Source: Blastococcus sp. LR1
Lineage (GTDB): Bacteria > Actinomycetota > Actinomycetes > Mycobacteriales > Geodermatophilaceae
Reading direction: 5' to 3'
DNA: 64,000 nt
Assembly: GCF_020166105.1 (NCBI RefSeq)
Contig: NZ_JAIUJY010000001.1
Coordinates: 864,916-928,915, forward strand
In this document: in pieces, positions 19,266-27,719 of the stretch
How the letters are laid out: every line of letters begins with the position of its first letter
Numbering within the stretch: the stretch's first letter is position 1
The notes under the pieces: model-generated
Seen by the model: the letters and a program-made list of their open reading frames with translations, nothing else
Database searches by the model: none
What the model was told of the DNA's origin: nothing
Translations under genes and position numbers: made by a program

Positions 19266-19847
19266 ATGGGCGAACTGGTGGTCGTGCGGCACGGGCAGAC
19301 CGAGTGGAGCAGGTCGGGGCAGCACACCGGGACCACGGACCTGCCGCTGCTCCCCGAGGGCGAGGACCAGGCGCGGTCGCTGCGGGACGCGATGGCCGCC
19401 CGGGAGTTCGTCGAGGTGCGGATCAGTCCGCTCCAGCGGGCCCGGCGGACGGCGGAGCTCGCCGGGCTGCCCACCACCGAGCTCGACGGCGACCTGGTGG
19501 AGCTCGACTACGGCGGCTACGAGGGCCGCACCACCGCCGAGATCAGCGAGGAGCTGGGCCGGGAGTGGTCCATCTGGCGCGACGGCACCGTGGACGCCGA
19601 GCAGCCCGGTGAGTCGCTGGCCGACGTCGGCGTGCGGGTCGACCGGGTGCTCGACCGCGCCCGCGCCCGGCTGGACGACGGCGACGTCGCCCTCGTCGCG
19701 CACGGGCACGTGCTGCGCGTGCTGACCGCTCGCTGGCTCGGCCTGGAGCCGGAAGCCGGGGCGCTGTTCGCGCTGCCCGCCGGCCGCTACGGCGTCCTCG
19801 GGCACGAGCACGCACGGCCGGTGCTCATCGGCTGGGCGCTGGGCTGA
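19266..19847 (+). CDS. Histidine phosphatase family protein
   Basis: This 193-residue phosphoglycerate-mutase-like protein has the catalytic VVRHGQTEWS near residue 6, the arginine in SPLQRARRT near 57, and the second His in VAHGHVLRV near 150. It should use a phosphohistidine intermediate; substrates in the family range from sugar phosphates to nucleotide and cofactor phosphates. The ATG at 19266 begins the conserved strand; an in-frame GTG five codons earlier is an alternative. Confidence 0.88.
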   Translation: MGELVVVRHGQTEWSRSGQHTGTTDLPLLPEGEDQARSLRDAMAAREFVEVRISPLQRARRTAELAGLPTTELDGDLVELDYGGYEGRTTAEISEELGREWSIWRDGTVDAEQPGESLADVGVRVDRVLDRARARLDDGDVALVAHGHVLRVLTARWLGLEPEAGALFALPAGRYGVLGHEHARPVLIGWALG

Positions 19848-19854
19848 CGCGCGG

Positions 19855-20967
19855 TCAGCGCGTTCGTTCCACCGGCTGCCAGCGGTCCTCGGGCTCCTCG
19901 ACCGGCAGCTCGGGCCGCACCGGCCGCCCGAACAGCCAGCCCTGACCCATGTCCACGCCCAGCGCGGTCATCTCCTCGGCCAGCTGCTCGGTCTCGATGC
20001 CCTCCGCGACGACGACGGCGCCGAGTGAGTGCGCCAGGTCGGTGACCGCCTTGAGCACCGTGCGGGCGCCGTCGTCGGGCAGCTCCTGCACCAGGCCCTT
20101 GTCGAGCTTGACCACCTCGGGCTTCACGGCGGCCAGCAGCGAGAGGCTCGACCAGCCGGAGCCGACGTCGTCGAGCGCCACCCGCCAGCCCAGCGAGCGG
20201 TAGTGCTCGAGCACCGAGACGAGGTGCCCGCGGTCGGCGATGGCGTGCGACTCCACGACCTCGAACACCAACTGGTTCGGAGGGATCCCGACGTCGTGCG
20301 CCACCCGTTCGGTGCTGGCCAGGCAGACCTGCGGACGGTAGATCGACGTCGGGTTGAAGTTGACGAACAGGTCATCGGTGCCCAGCCACGGCATCGCGCC
20401 GGCGATGGCCGACTCTCGGCCGATGCGGTCCAGGCGGTGCAGCCAGCCGGCGGACTCGGCGACGAAGAACAGGTCGCCGCCTCCCACCTCCCGCCCGTCG
20501 ACCAGCCCGCGCAGCAACGCCTCGTGGGCGACGACGGACCGGTCGGCCAGCGAGACGATCGGCTGGTAGACCGACCAGAACTCCGCCTCGGCGAGGACGC
20601 CGACCTCCACGGTGACCCCGCGCCGGGCCAGCTCGACGGCGAGGGTGGGCGCGGTCAGCAGGCGGGCGGTGAAGGCGGCGTCGTCGTCCGGCGGATCGGT
20701 GGCCACCCGGACGGCCTCGGTCTCGGCAGCGGTCAGCTCCCGGGCCAGCCGCTGGAACAGCCTCTCCAGCCCGCGCCCGCGCTTGTCCTGGTCCACGACG
20801 TCGAGCAGCTGCGGCGAGGCGTGCACGGTCAGGCCCAGCGCCTTCGCGGTCCGCGACACGTGCGGCAGGACGTGCCCGATCGAGGTGGCCAGCAGCACGC
20901 GGCTCGCGCGGCCGGGCACCTCCCAGTGCTGGCGGCAGCCACAGACTCCACCGCAGATGGTCCCCAC
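19855..20967 (-). CDS. EAL-domain c-di-GMP phosphodiesterase with Cys-rich N-terminus
   Basis: Residues about 130-360 are an EAL domain: YQPIVSL, HEALLRG near 150, NFNPTS, LDDVGSGWSS, VKLDKGL and VVAEGIETEQL. The metal-binding Glu, Asp pair and Lys are present (DDVGSG for the usual DDFGTG), so hydrolysis of c-di-GMP to pGpG is plausible. The first 15 residues have CGGVCGCRQHW, which could bind a metal or cofactor. The next 110 residues are an unassigned helical domain. The GTG start at 20967 has no good ribosome-binding site and upstream GTG codons are possible. It is divergent from a TetR regulator. Confidence 0.82.
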   Translation of the reverse strand: MGTICGGVCGCRQHWEVPGRASRVLLATSIGHVLPHVSRTAKALGLTVHASPQLLDVVDQDKRGRGLERLFQRLARELTAAETEAVRVATDPPDDDAAFTARLLTAPTLAVELARRGVTVEVGVLAEAEFWSVYQPIVSLADRSVVAHEALLRGLVDGREVGGGDLFFVAESAGWLHRLDRIGRESAIAGAMPWLGTDDLFVNFNPTSIYRPQVCLASTERVAHDVGIPPNQLVFEVVESHAIADRGHLVSVLEHYRSLGWRVALDDVGSGWSSLSLLAAVKPEVVKLDKGLVQELPDDGARTVLKAVTDLAHSLGAVVVAEGIETEQLAEEMTALGVDMGQGWLFGRPVRPELPVEEPEDRWQPVERTR

Positions 20968-21076
20968 AGTGAGAGAGTGACCCACCCCGTCAAGCGGTGG
21001 GTCGAGGCGCGCGCTGCTCGTAGCGATCCACTTCCGGGGGTACTCGCGGGGTATGTGCAGCATCCCTACAACTTGA

Positions 21077-21095
21077 ATGTCTAAGGTTTGGACAT
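21077..21095. promoter_or_regulatory. 19-bp dyad over the TetR gene start
   Basis: ATGTCTAA and TTGGACAT flank GGT, a palindrome with one mismatch per arm pair. It covers the AAGG ribosome-binding site and the first bases of the ATG at 21094. This placement is typical of TetR-family autoregulation, where bound repressor blocks its own expression. The assignment is inferred from position. Confidence 0.5.
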
Positions 21096-21708
21096 GGCCG
21101 CTCTCCCCACCGCTGAAGAAGCCCGACCCAGTCGCGGCGGCCGACCGCGCGACCCCAGCCGCGACGGCGTCATCCGCGCCGCGATCCTGCAGCTGCTGGC
21201 CGACGTGGGTTACGGCGCCCTGACCATGGACGCGGTCGCAGCCGAGGCCGGCGTCGGCAAGGCCACGATCTACCGACGGTGGCGGACGAAGGAAGACCTC
21301 GTCGTCGACACGATCTCCGACCTGAACCGCGCCGAGGCCCAGACCCCCGACACCGGCTCCCTCGAGGGCGACCTCCGCGAGCTGCTGCGCACGCTGGTCG
21401 GCGTCGTGAACGGCCCGACCGGCGCGGCGACGCTGTCGCTGCTCTCCACGGTGCCGCGCCAGCCGGCGCTGGCCGAGGCGTTCCACAACGGCCCGCTCGC
21501 GGTGTGGCAGCAGTCGTTCGAGGCGGTGTTCGACAAGGCCGAGGCCCGCGGAGAGGTCTCCGCCGCGTTCCGCGGGTCGGTTGCCGCCGAGAGCGTCAGC
21601 GCCCTGCTGGTGCAGCGCTGGCTGCTCACCGGCCGCCAGGTCGACGAGGCCTACGCCGACCAGGTCCTCGACACGGTCATCCTGCCGCTGATCCGGGCCG
21701 CTGCCTGA
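21094..21708 (+). CDS. TetR family transcriptional regulator
   Basis: This 204-residue repressor-type protein has an N-terminal helix-turn-helix: LADVGYGALTMDAVAAEAG then VGKATIYRRWRTKEDL (about residues 27-66). The C-terminal ligand domain carries WQQSFEAVF and a TetR_C-type helix pattern. The preferred ATG at 21094 has AAGG seven bases upstream. It is divergent from the EAL gene and may regulate it; a perfect hairpin terminator follows. Confidence 0.92.
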   Translation: MAALPTAEEARPSRGGRPRDPSRDGVIRAAILQLLADVGYGALTMDAVAAEAGVGKATIYRRWRTKEDLVVDTISDLNRAEAQTPDTGSLEGDLRELLRTLVGVVNGPTGAATLSLLSTVPRQPALAEAFHNGPLAVWQQSFEAVFDKAEARGEVSAAFRGSVAAESVSALLVQRWLLTGRQVDEAYADQVLDTVILPLIRAAA

Positions 21709-21726
21709 CGGCTCTCCATCCGACGG

Positions 21727-21764
21727 CGAAGGCCGGTCCACCCCGCGGGGTGGACCGGCCTTCG
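21727..21764. terminator. Strong bidirectional terminator
   Basis: An 18-base perfect stem with a two-base GC centre is followed on the plus strand by TTCTGT. It sits between the convergent TetR and DUF3618 genes and should end both transcripts. Confidence 0.9.
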
Positions 21765-21783
21765 TTCTGTCCGGCAGGTGCGG

Positions 21784-22014
21784 TCAGCGCTTGCGGTGTC
21801 GGACCTTCTGGACGACGACGAACGTGACGAGCAGGCCGACCGCGCCGACGGTCGCCTGACCGGCCGGGGTCTGCAGGAACCGCTGCACGGCATCCTTGCC
21901 CTTGGTCTTGAGGCGGGTCGGGCTGGTCCGGAAGGCGATCTGGTCCAGCGTGGCGGCCAGCGACTCGCGGGCCGAGTCGATCTCCAGCTGAATCTGTCGT
22001 GGGTCGCGAGGCAC
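21784..22014 (-). CDS. DUF3618 domain protein, small
   Basis: This 76-residue protein begins RDPRQIQLEIDSARESLAAT, the DUF3618 signature: a helix with alternating I/L and a TLDQI turn. The C-terminal AVGLLVTFVVVQKV is one membrane segment followed by a basic tail. Members are small membrane-associated proteins of unknown role, common in actinobacteria. A larger DUF3618 gene lies at 60.9 kb. Confidence 0.85.
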   Translation of the reverse strand: MPRDPRQIQLEIDSARESLAATLDQIAFRTSPTRLKTKGKDAVQRFLQTPAGQATVGAVGLLVTFVVVQKVRHRKR

Positions 22015-22102
22015 GGCGACAGCCTGCCAGACGCCGCCCCGGTCAGCGCGCCGACCGTCCCGCGGAGCACCCGGCCGGGCTACTCCTAGACTCGGCGGCC
22101 AC

Positions 22103-22183
22103 GCGGGAGTGGTGTAACGGCAGCCACGCCAGACTTAGGATCTGGTGCCTTCGGGCGTGCGGGTTCGACTCCCGCCTCCCGCA
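22103..22183 (+). tRNA. tRNA-Leu (UAG)
   Basis: A class II tRNA folds with acceptor arms GCGGGAG and CTCCCGC, anticodon stem CCAGA/TCTGG around the loop CTTAGGA (anticodon TAG, reading CUA), a long variable arm TGCCTTCGGGCG, and T-arm GCGGGTTCGACTCCCGC. CCA is not encoded. No integrase or phage gene lies beside it. Confidence 0.95.
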
Positions 22184-22237
22184 CGCCGGCTCATGCCGAG
22201 CCGTTCGGGGTTCCCGTGGTGCCCTCCGGCGCACCGG

Positions 22238-22735
22238 TCACCAGCCGCGGGTGCCCGGCTCCCCCTTGAACGGGCCGACGACCTCGGAGGTGATCCAGCC
22301 GCCGTAGAAGTCACCGGCCTGGGCGCGCACCGGCTCCCCGTCGACCGTCGCCAGGTCGAGCCTGCTGGGGTAGAAGGCGACCGCGCCGCGAAGGTGCTCG
22401 TAGCCCGCGGTCGGCTGCTCGTAGGACCAGCCCACCGAGGGGTGCCGGACGCCGTCGACGACGGCGTCCCAGTAGGTCGCCGCACCTTTCCACTCGCACC
22501 ACGAACTGCCCGCGCCCTGCTCAAGGACACCGGGGACGACATCGCCGACCGGCACGTAGTAGACCGGCGGGTGGCTGGTCTCGCACACCCGGATGGCGCG
22601 GTCGGTGCTGGCGATCACCCGCCCCCCGAGCTCGACCAGCACGCGGCGGCCGTCGATCTCCGCCGACGGCGGCCGCGGGTAGTTCCACACGGACTCCTGG
22701 CCTGGGCCTACCGGGTCGGGGCGGGGTGCACGCAT
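22238..22735 (-). CDS. DUF427 domain protein
   Basis: This 165-residue protein has the DUF427 pattern: VLVELGGRVIASTDRAIRV near residue 30, the S-H-P-P-V-Y-Y-V-P segment near 55, WCEWKGAATYWD near 80, and the late FYPSRLD. The family is a beta-rich tent-like fold of unknown function. The ATG gives the usual short Pro-rich lead-in followed by a WNYPRPP segment. It stands alone beside the tRNA. Confidence 0.85.
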   Translation of the reverse strand: MRAPRPDPVGPGQESVWNYPRPPSAEIDGRRVLVELGGRVIASTDRAIRVCETSHPPVYYVPVGDVVPGVLEQGAGSSWCEWKGAATYWDAVVDGVRHPSVGWSYEQPTAGYEHLRGAVAFYPSRLDLATVDGEPVRAQAGDFYGGWITSEVVGPFKGEPGTRGW

Positions 22736-22917
22736 GCGTCGAGTGTGCGCCTCGCGGCTCCGTCGCCTCATCGACGACGTCCGTGCCCTGTGCGGTCGAG
22801 GGGCACGACCGGCCCGCGGTGCATCTGTGGGTCTGATCCCTCCGCACGTGTGGGCCAAGCTCCCCGACCGGGTGACCGCAGCGCCGGCCGGGGCCGCGGT
22901 GCCGCAGGATCGCCGGC

Positions 22918-23433
22918 TTGAACGCCTGGTTGCTGCGCGCCCCCCGGTGGAAGATCGCCACCCTCATGGGGGTCGTGCTCGCCCCCTTGGCGGTGCTCTT
23001 CTTCGGGCTCACCGGGGATCGCAGCTGGGCCACCGCGTGCGTCATGGGCATCGCCCTCGCGGCGGTGTGCGCCCCCGTGCTCGGCCTCGCGACCGCCCGC
23101 ACCATCCAGGACGCGTCGCCGGGCTTGGAGGGGCTGCCCGGGCACGCTCGTGCCCGGGTGGAGCTGGCCGCCCGCCGCGGTCCGGTCCCGGCGGATACCG
23201 AGGAGCGGCGGGCAGCGCTGCGGCTCGTGGAGGACCGGCTGAGCGTCGTGCGGGCGACCCGGACCCGCGCCGGCGCCTTCTGCGCTGCCCTGGTGCTCGT
23301 CAGCGGGCTCCTCGCCCTCGCCCGCTCACCCTGGTGGTGGATCGCCGTGGCCGCTGGCCTGGCCATGACCGTTGCGGTCGTCGTCGGCCCGCGGCGGCTC
23401 GACCGGCGAGCCGAGCTGCTGCGGGAGCCCTAG
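22918..23433 (+). CDS. Hypothetical membrane protein, 4 predicted TM segments
   Basis: The 171 residues contain two hydrophobic hairpins: about 13-33 and 38-58, then a charged 50-residue loop rich in Arg and Glu, then about 119-136 and 140-158. No family is recognised. The TTG start has AGGA upstream; a later ATG at 22966 would remove part of the first segment. Coding bias supports the frame. It converges on the next gene with a four-base gap. Confidence 0.6.
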   Translation: MNAWLLRAPRWKIATLMGVVLAPLAVLFFGLTGDRSWATACVMGIALAAVCAPVLGLATARTIQDASPGLEGLPGHARARVELAARRGPVPADTEERRAALRLVEDRLSVVRATRTRAGAFCAALVLVSGLLALARSPWWWIAVAAGLAMTVAVVVGPRRLDRRAELLREP

Positions 23434-23437
23434 GAGG

Positions 23438-23893
23438 TCACGGGCAGGGCCGCCAGTCGTCGCCCTCCTCGACCAGGGGCAGCGAGACGTCCTGCTCCAT
23501 CCCGCCGTCGGTCTCGAAGCTGACGGTCGCGTCACCGGCCGTCGTCCCGTTCGACCAGCGCACGCTGACGCTCAGGACGTAGTAGCCGGTCAGCGGCGGG
23601 GCCCCGAAGCTCGCGGCGAGGTCCTCGGCCGTGTACTCGTCAGCGCTCTTCTCGCAGAGCAGACCGTGCGCGTCGTCCCAGCGCTGCTCCACCAGCGCGG
23701 TGGCGTAGGCGTCGACCGCCTGCTGCGCGGGCCGGACATCCTCCGAGAAGCCCCTCACGGCGAAGAAGCCCAGCGTCCCGATGATCAGGAGCGCGAGGAG
23801 ACCGATCGGGAGTGCCACGGTCAGCCAGCGCGACCGACGACGCGTCGTCTGCGGCGGTGTCCATGGCTGCGCGTGCTGCTCCGGACCACTCAC
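23438..23893 (-). CDS. Membrane-anchored NTF2-like protein
   Basis: This 151-residue protein has a Pro-rich cytoplasmic start, one membrane segment (WLTVALPIGLLALLIIGTLG, about 24-44), and an exported domain that begins PAQQAVDAYATALVEQRWDD. The latter is the opening helix of DUF4878/NTF2-like domains, often in lipoproteins and Rv0361-like membrane proteins. A Cys pair (LLCEKS and the final RPCP) could form a disulfide. The GTG start has GGGAGGG eight bases upstream. The function is unknown. Confidence 0.7.
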   Translation of the reverse strand: MSGPEQHAQPWTPPQTTRRRSRWLTVALPIGLLALLIIGTLGFFAVRGFSEDVRPAQQAVDAYATALVEQRWDDAHGLLCEKSADEYTAEDLAASFGAPPLTGYYVLSVSVRWSNGTTAGDATVSFETDGGMEQDVSLPLVEEGDDWRPCP

Positions 23894-24010
23894 TGCCGGC
23901 CCTCCCTCGGTTCGGTGGCCGTGACCGTATCCACCGGCGGCCGCTGGTTCCGGGCAGCACGCGGCGGGGACCACCCGATCGGGCGGACCGGCCGGGCCGG
24001 CGTTGGGCCG

Positions 24011-24095
24011 TGATCCGCGAGTTCGACTGGCGCGACCACGCCGCCGGGCTCGCCTTCTGGGAGCGCCTCGGCTACCTGGCGATGCCCGACGTGCT
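24011..24095 (+). pseudogene. Possible GNAT acetyltransferase C-terminal remnant
   Basis: The plus strand encodes VIREFDWRDHAAGLAFWERL then GY. AxxFWERLGY is the typical final helix-strand of GNAT N-acetyltransferases. No acetyl-CoA-binding loop lies upstream, so only a fragment remains, with no start. It overlaps the 3' end of the minus-strand DUF6929-like gene, whose stop codon lies inside it. The call rests on one short motif and may be chance. Confidence 0.3.
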
Positions 24096-25064
24096 CTGCT
24101 CCAAGCCGCTCTGGTCCAGCTCCACCCGCAGGTCCAGCTCGGCCGACGGCCTGGCGGTGTCGTCGTCGTCCACCACGGCCAGCAGCCGGATCGTTCCGCC
24201 CTCGACGCCGCGCAGCGCCAGCCCCTCGACCTTGTGCACGTGCCCGTCGACCTCGGGGATCGGCGCGACCGCCAGCACCCGCTCGCCGTCCAGCAGCGCG
24301 ATCGCCGTGGCGACCACCGGGCCGTCGTCGACGGCGTTGGGGGTGTCCTCGGCGGCGGCGCTGAGCAGCACACGCCCGTCGGGCAGCGCGATCGCGTCGG
24401 TGACCGCGAGCCCCACCCCCTCCACCTGGCCGAGCTCGTACTCCAGCGGCCGTTCCACCGTCACCTCGCCGGCCTCGCCCCGGCCGAGGACGGCGGCGAC
24501 GAGCCCCTCGAGCGGTACGTCGACGCTCGCCGACCGGACGCCGGCCATGAGGTTGCCGCGGTTGAACCAGCGGATCGTGTCGCCGTGGCGGCTGGCGCCC
24601 TCCAGGTTGACGGAGTCCATCGGCAGGCCGAGACGGTCGGCCACCCGCGCGTAGAGCGGTCCGAGCTCGGCAGCGGCGACCACGGGCACGCCGTCGACCA
24701 GCCGCACCAGGACGCCGCGCATCCGCCGCGGCGAGGAGCCCGAGCCCAGCAGCAGCACGGCCGGCTCGCCGTCCACCTCCGCGGGACAGGCGACCTCCAG
24801 GTCCGGCTTGAGGTGCTTGGTCCCGGCGGCCTCGCTGAACGTGTCGTGGCCCTCCACGGCAGGCAGCACCCGCACCGGCGTGACGCCGCCGTGGCGGCGC
24901 CAGGCGGCGATCACCGAGTCGTCCTGGGCGATCAGCCACCCGTCGCCCAGCGGCGCCACCCCGGAAGCCGCCGTCACCGGCGTCCCGTCGTCGAACCTCA
25001 GCTGCCTGGCAGCGTCCACGTGAATCCGCACGGAGCCGGAGTGCCCCCGGGGCGCGACGGTCAC
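24072..25064 (-). CDS. DUF6929-like beta-propeller protein
   Basis: This 330-residue protein has repeated strand-turn-strand blocks: SGVAPLGDGWLIAQDDS near 30, LLLGSGSSPRRMRG near 95, WFNRGNLMAG near 160 and VEGLALRG near 290. This pattern resembles DUF6929 proteins, predicted propellers with bacterial members of unknown function. It starts 11 bases after the GGDEF-EAL stop and is probably co-transcribed with it. The last 10 residues (LEQSTSGIAR) have no propeller character and are encoded opposite a possible GNAT remnant, so the C-terminus may have been altered. Confidence 0.65.
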   Translation of the reverse strand: MTVAPRGHSGSVRIHVDAARQLRFDDGTPVTAASGVAPLGDGWLIAQDDSVIAAWRRHGGVTPVRVLPAVEGHDTFSEAAGTKHLKPDLEVACPAEVDGEPAVLLLGSGSSPRRMRGVLVRLVDGVPVVAAAELGPLYARVADRLGLPMDSVNLEGASRHGDTIRWFNRGNLMAGVRSASVDVPLEGLVAAVLGRGEAGEVTVERPLEYELGQVEGVGLAVTDAIALPDGRVLLSAAAEDTPNAVDDGPVVATAIALLDGERVLAVAPIPEVDGHVHKVEGLALRGVEGGTIRLLAVVDDDDTARPSAELDLRVELDQSGLEQSTSGIAR

Positions 25065-25075
25065 GCCCCGGGCCG

Positions 25076-27034
25076 TCAGACGGGGACGGCGGCCAGCCGC
25101 CCGTCCAGCCAGCGCTCCAGATCGACCACCGGCATGGGCCGGGCCATGTGGTAACCCTGCGCCACGTCGCAACCCAGCGCGTTCAGGGCGTCCCAGGTCG
25201 CCTGGTCCTCGACGCCCTCGGCGACGGTCACCAGTCCAAGGTTGTGCCCCAGCTCGACCACGGCCTTGACGATGAGCGCGTCGCTGCGGTCGCTGATCAT
25301 GTCCGCCACGAAGGACCGGTCGATCTTCAGCTGCTGGACCGGCAGGTCCTTGAGGTGACCCAGCGAGGTGTACCCGGCGCCGAAGTCGTCGATGGAGAGG
25401 ACGACGCCGGCCTCGCTGAGCCGCTGCAGCGTCTGCCGCGCGCGCTCCGGATCGGCCATGATCGCGCTCTCGGTGACCTCGAGGTCCAGGAAGCGTGCGG
25501 GCACGTCCCAGCGGGCGAGCAGCGCCAGCACCTCGTCGACGAAGGTCTCGTCGGTCAGGTTGCGCGCGGACACGTTCACCGCCACCTGCAGGTCGCGGCC
25601 CTCGGCCCGCCACCGGGCGCACTGCGCCAGCGCCTGGTCCAGCACGCACCGGGTCAGCGCCCGGATCAGCGGGGTCCGCTCGGCCAGCGGCACGAACGCG
25701 CCGGGAGGAACCATGCCGCGCTCCGGGTGCTGCCAGCGCACCAGCGCCTCCACGCCCTCGAGGCCGCCGCTGAGCGAGAGCTTCGGCTGGTAGTGCAGCA
25801 GCAGCTCGCCGTTGTCGATCGCACGGCGCAGGTCACCGAGGAGCGCCAGGCGCTCAGGGCTGTGGTCGTTGAGCCCGGAGTCGTAGACGCACACGCCCAG
25901 CCCTCGTGCCTTGGCGGCGTACATGGCGATGTCGGCGCTCTGGAGCAGGCTCTCCACGTCGTCGCCGTGGAGCCCCGACAGCGCGATGCCGATGCTGGCG
26001 TCCACGTCCAGCGAGGCACCCTCGACGTCGATCGGCGCCGCGATGGCCGCGAGCACGCGGGCGGCGAGCTCGAGCGCCTCGTGCTCGTCCCCGACCGCCG
26101 GCAGCAGGACGGCGAACTCGTCGCCTCCCAGACGGGCGACCGTGTCCCCTGCGCGGAGCGTGCGGCGCAGCCGGTCGGAGACCACCTGCAGCACCCGGTC
26201 CCCGTAGGCGTGACCCAGGGTGTCGTTGATCTCCTTGAAGCGGTCCAGATCGATCAGCAGGAGCCCCGCGGGCTCGGCGTCGTCGGCCAGCACGTCCGCG
26301 CCCCGCTGCTTCAGCAGCGTGCGGTTGGGCAGGCCGGTGAGGGCGTCGTGCAGCGCCTGGTGACGGTTGGCCTCCGACTGCCGCGCGGTGTCCCGCCGGC
26401 TCCGGGTGAGGATCACGGTGAACCAGGCCACCATCGCCAGTCCCACCCCGAAGGCCACCGGCGTGGCCACGAGGAGCCCCCGCTGGAACGTCCCGAGGTC
26501 CTCGAGGGTCCGGGTCGCCTCCAGCCAGTGCTCGCGCGCCTCCTCCTTGACGACCTCCTCGATCGCCTCGAACGCGGGGTCGACGAACTCCTCCTCGTAC
26601 TCGTCGATCGCGAGCCCGTCCTCTAGCCCGGCCAGGAGCATGCCGTCGACGGCCCGCACGTACTCGCTGTGCAGCGCCAGCCACTCGGCGACCTCCGTGC
26701 TCTCGTCCCCACCCGAGACCGCACCCATGCGTTCCAGGGCGTGCGTGAACTGCGTCTTCGCCTCGTCGTACTCGGCCCACACCTCGTCATCGGCGTCCAT
26801 GCTCAGCGTGTCGGCGAGCTCCTCCTGCAGGGCGAGCTGGCGCTCGGCCTCCTCGGACCACTGGGAGACCTCGGCGCTGCGCGTGGCCTCGGCAGCGGCC
26901 CGCGCGTTGTTCACGGCCGCCGCGATGGAGAAGACGGCCAGGAGCACGAGCACCGCGACCAGCCCGACCGTGGCCAGGTGGGGGCTCACCTGGCGACGCG
27001 TCTTCGGTGTCTCGTCGTCGTGGTGCTTGCTCAT
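25076..27034 (-). CDS. Membrane GGDEF-EAL c-di-GMP enzyme
   Basis: This 652-residue protein has TM segments at about 22-42 and 183-206 bounding an acidic helical periplasmic sensor region, then GGDEF (RLGGDEFAVLL near 300) and EAL (EALVRW near 429, IDDFGAGYTSL, LKIDRSF, TVAEGVED). Both catalytic signatures are intact. The GGDEF could make, and the EAL could degrade, c-di-GMP, with the balance set by the sensor. It is the first gene of a probable pair with the DUF6929-like gene. Confidence 0.93.
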   Translation of the reverse strand: MSKHHDDETPKTRRQVSPHLATVGLVAVLVLLAVFSIAAAVNNARAAAEATRSAEVSQWSEEAERQLALQEELADTLSMDADDEVWAEYDEAKTQFTHALERMGAVSGGDESTEVAEWLALHSEYVRAVDGMLLAGLEDGLAIDEYEEEFVDPAFEAIEEVVKEEAREHWLEATRTLEDLGTFQRGLLVATPVAFGVGLAMVAWFTVILTRSRRDTARQSEANRHQALHDALTGLPNRTLLKQRGADVLADDAEPAGLLLIDLDRFKEINDTLGHAYGDRVLQVVSDRLRRTLRAGDTVARLGGDEFAVLLPAVGDEHEALELAARVLAAIAAPIDVEGASLDVDASIGIALSGLHGDDVESLLQSADIAMYAAKARGLGVCVYDSGLNDHSPERLALLGDLRRAIDNGELLLHYQPKLSLSGGLEGVEALVRWQHPERGMVPPGAFVPLAERTPLIRALTRCVLDQALAQCARWRAEGRDLQVAVNVSARNLTDETFVDEVLALLARWDVPARFLDLEVTESAIMADPERARQTLQRLSEAGVVLSIDDFGAGYTSLGHLKDLPVQQLKIDRSFVADMISDRSDALIVKAVVELGHNLGLVTVAEGVEDQATWDALNALGCDVAQGYHMARPMPVVDLERWLDGRLAAVPV

Positions 27035-27181
27035 GCTCGTCCTCTGATCCGTGCCGCGGAGATTGCGACGTCACCGGCAGGCTGTTCGGTTTTGCACAAC
27101 CGGTAAGTCGTTCATCGGTCCGGGGACGGCGTGCCAGAGGGCAACGTCGCAGAGCCTCACCCCTCGGGGGGAGCCGGCAGG

Positions 27182-27697
27182 TCAGTAGTGGCCCTTCTCG
27201 CCGTCCGCCATCTCCCGGAGCAGATCCAGGTGCCCGGCGTGGCGGGCCACCTCCTCGACCATGTGCCCGAGGATCCAGCGCAGCGTGAGCGTGTCGGCGC
27301 CGTGCTCGCGGTTGCGCCCGCGGTCGTCCAGCGACGCCGCGGAGACGACGGCGTCGGAGGCGGCGCACTCCCGCGCGTACTCCTCGAGCAGTTGAGCGAG
27401 CGGGACCCCGTCCACCTGGAAGTCGGCATCGGGCACGTCGCCGAACTGCGGGTTGGCGACCTGGTCCCGGTCGAGGAACAGCACCTGGAACCAGCAGTGC
27501 TCGACCCAGCGCAGGTGCGAGACGAGTCCGGCGACCGTCATCAGCGGCGACGTCGGCACCAGCGGCCGGTGCGCGGCGGCGTCGTCCAGGCCCTCGCACT
27601 TCTGGTGGACGACGGAGCGCTGCAGGTTCAGCCAGCCGAGCAGCTGGGTCCGCTCATCGCCGTCGCCGGGGGGTCGCACGCGCGCCGGAAGGGTCAT
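27182..27697 (-). CDS. DinB superfamily protein (DUF664-like)
   Basis: This 171-residue four-helix protein has the DinB metal-site histidines: VSHLRWVEHCWF near residue 60 and HMVEEVARHAGHLDLLRE near 147. Actinobacterial members of this group are often mycothiol- or other thiol-dependent transferases or hydrolases; which reaction this one does is unknown. The HxxxH at the C-terminus and the mid His are consistent with a bound divalent metal. Confidence 0.85.
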   Translation of the reverse strand: MTLPARVRPPGDGDERTQLLGWLNLQRSVVHQKCEGLDDAAAHRPLVPTSPLMTVAGLVSHLRWVEHCWFQVLFLDRDQVANPQFGDVPDADFQVDGVPLAQLLEEYARECAASDAVVSAASLDDRGRNREHGADTLTLRWILGHMVEEVARHAGHLDLLREMADGEKGHY

Positions 27698-27719
27698 GCC
27701 GGCGAACGCTAGCGGGAGA

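Noticed and set aside
22103..22183. tRNA-Leu as an integration site
   Set aside because: No integrase, flanking repeat of the tRNA 3' end or island-like composition was seen on either side.
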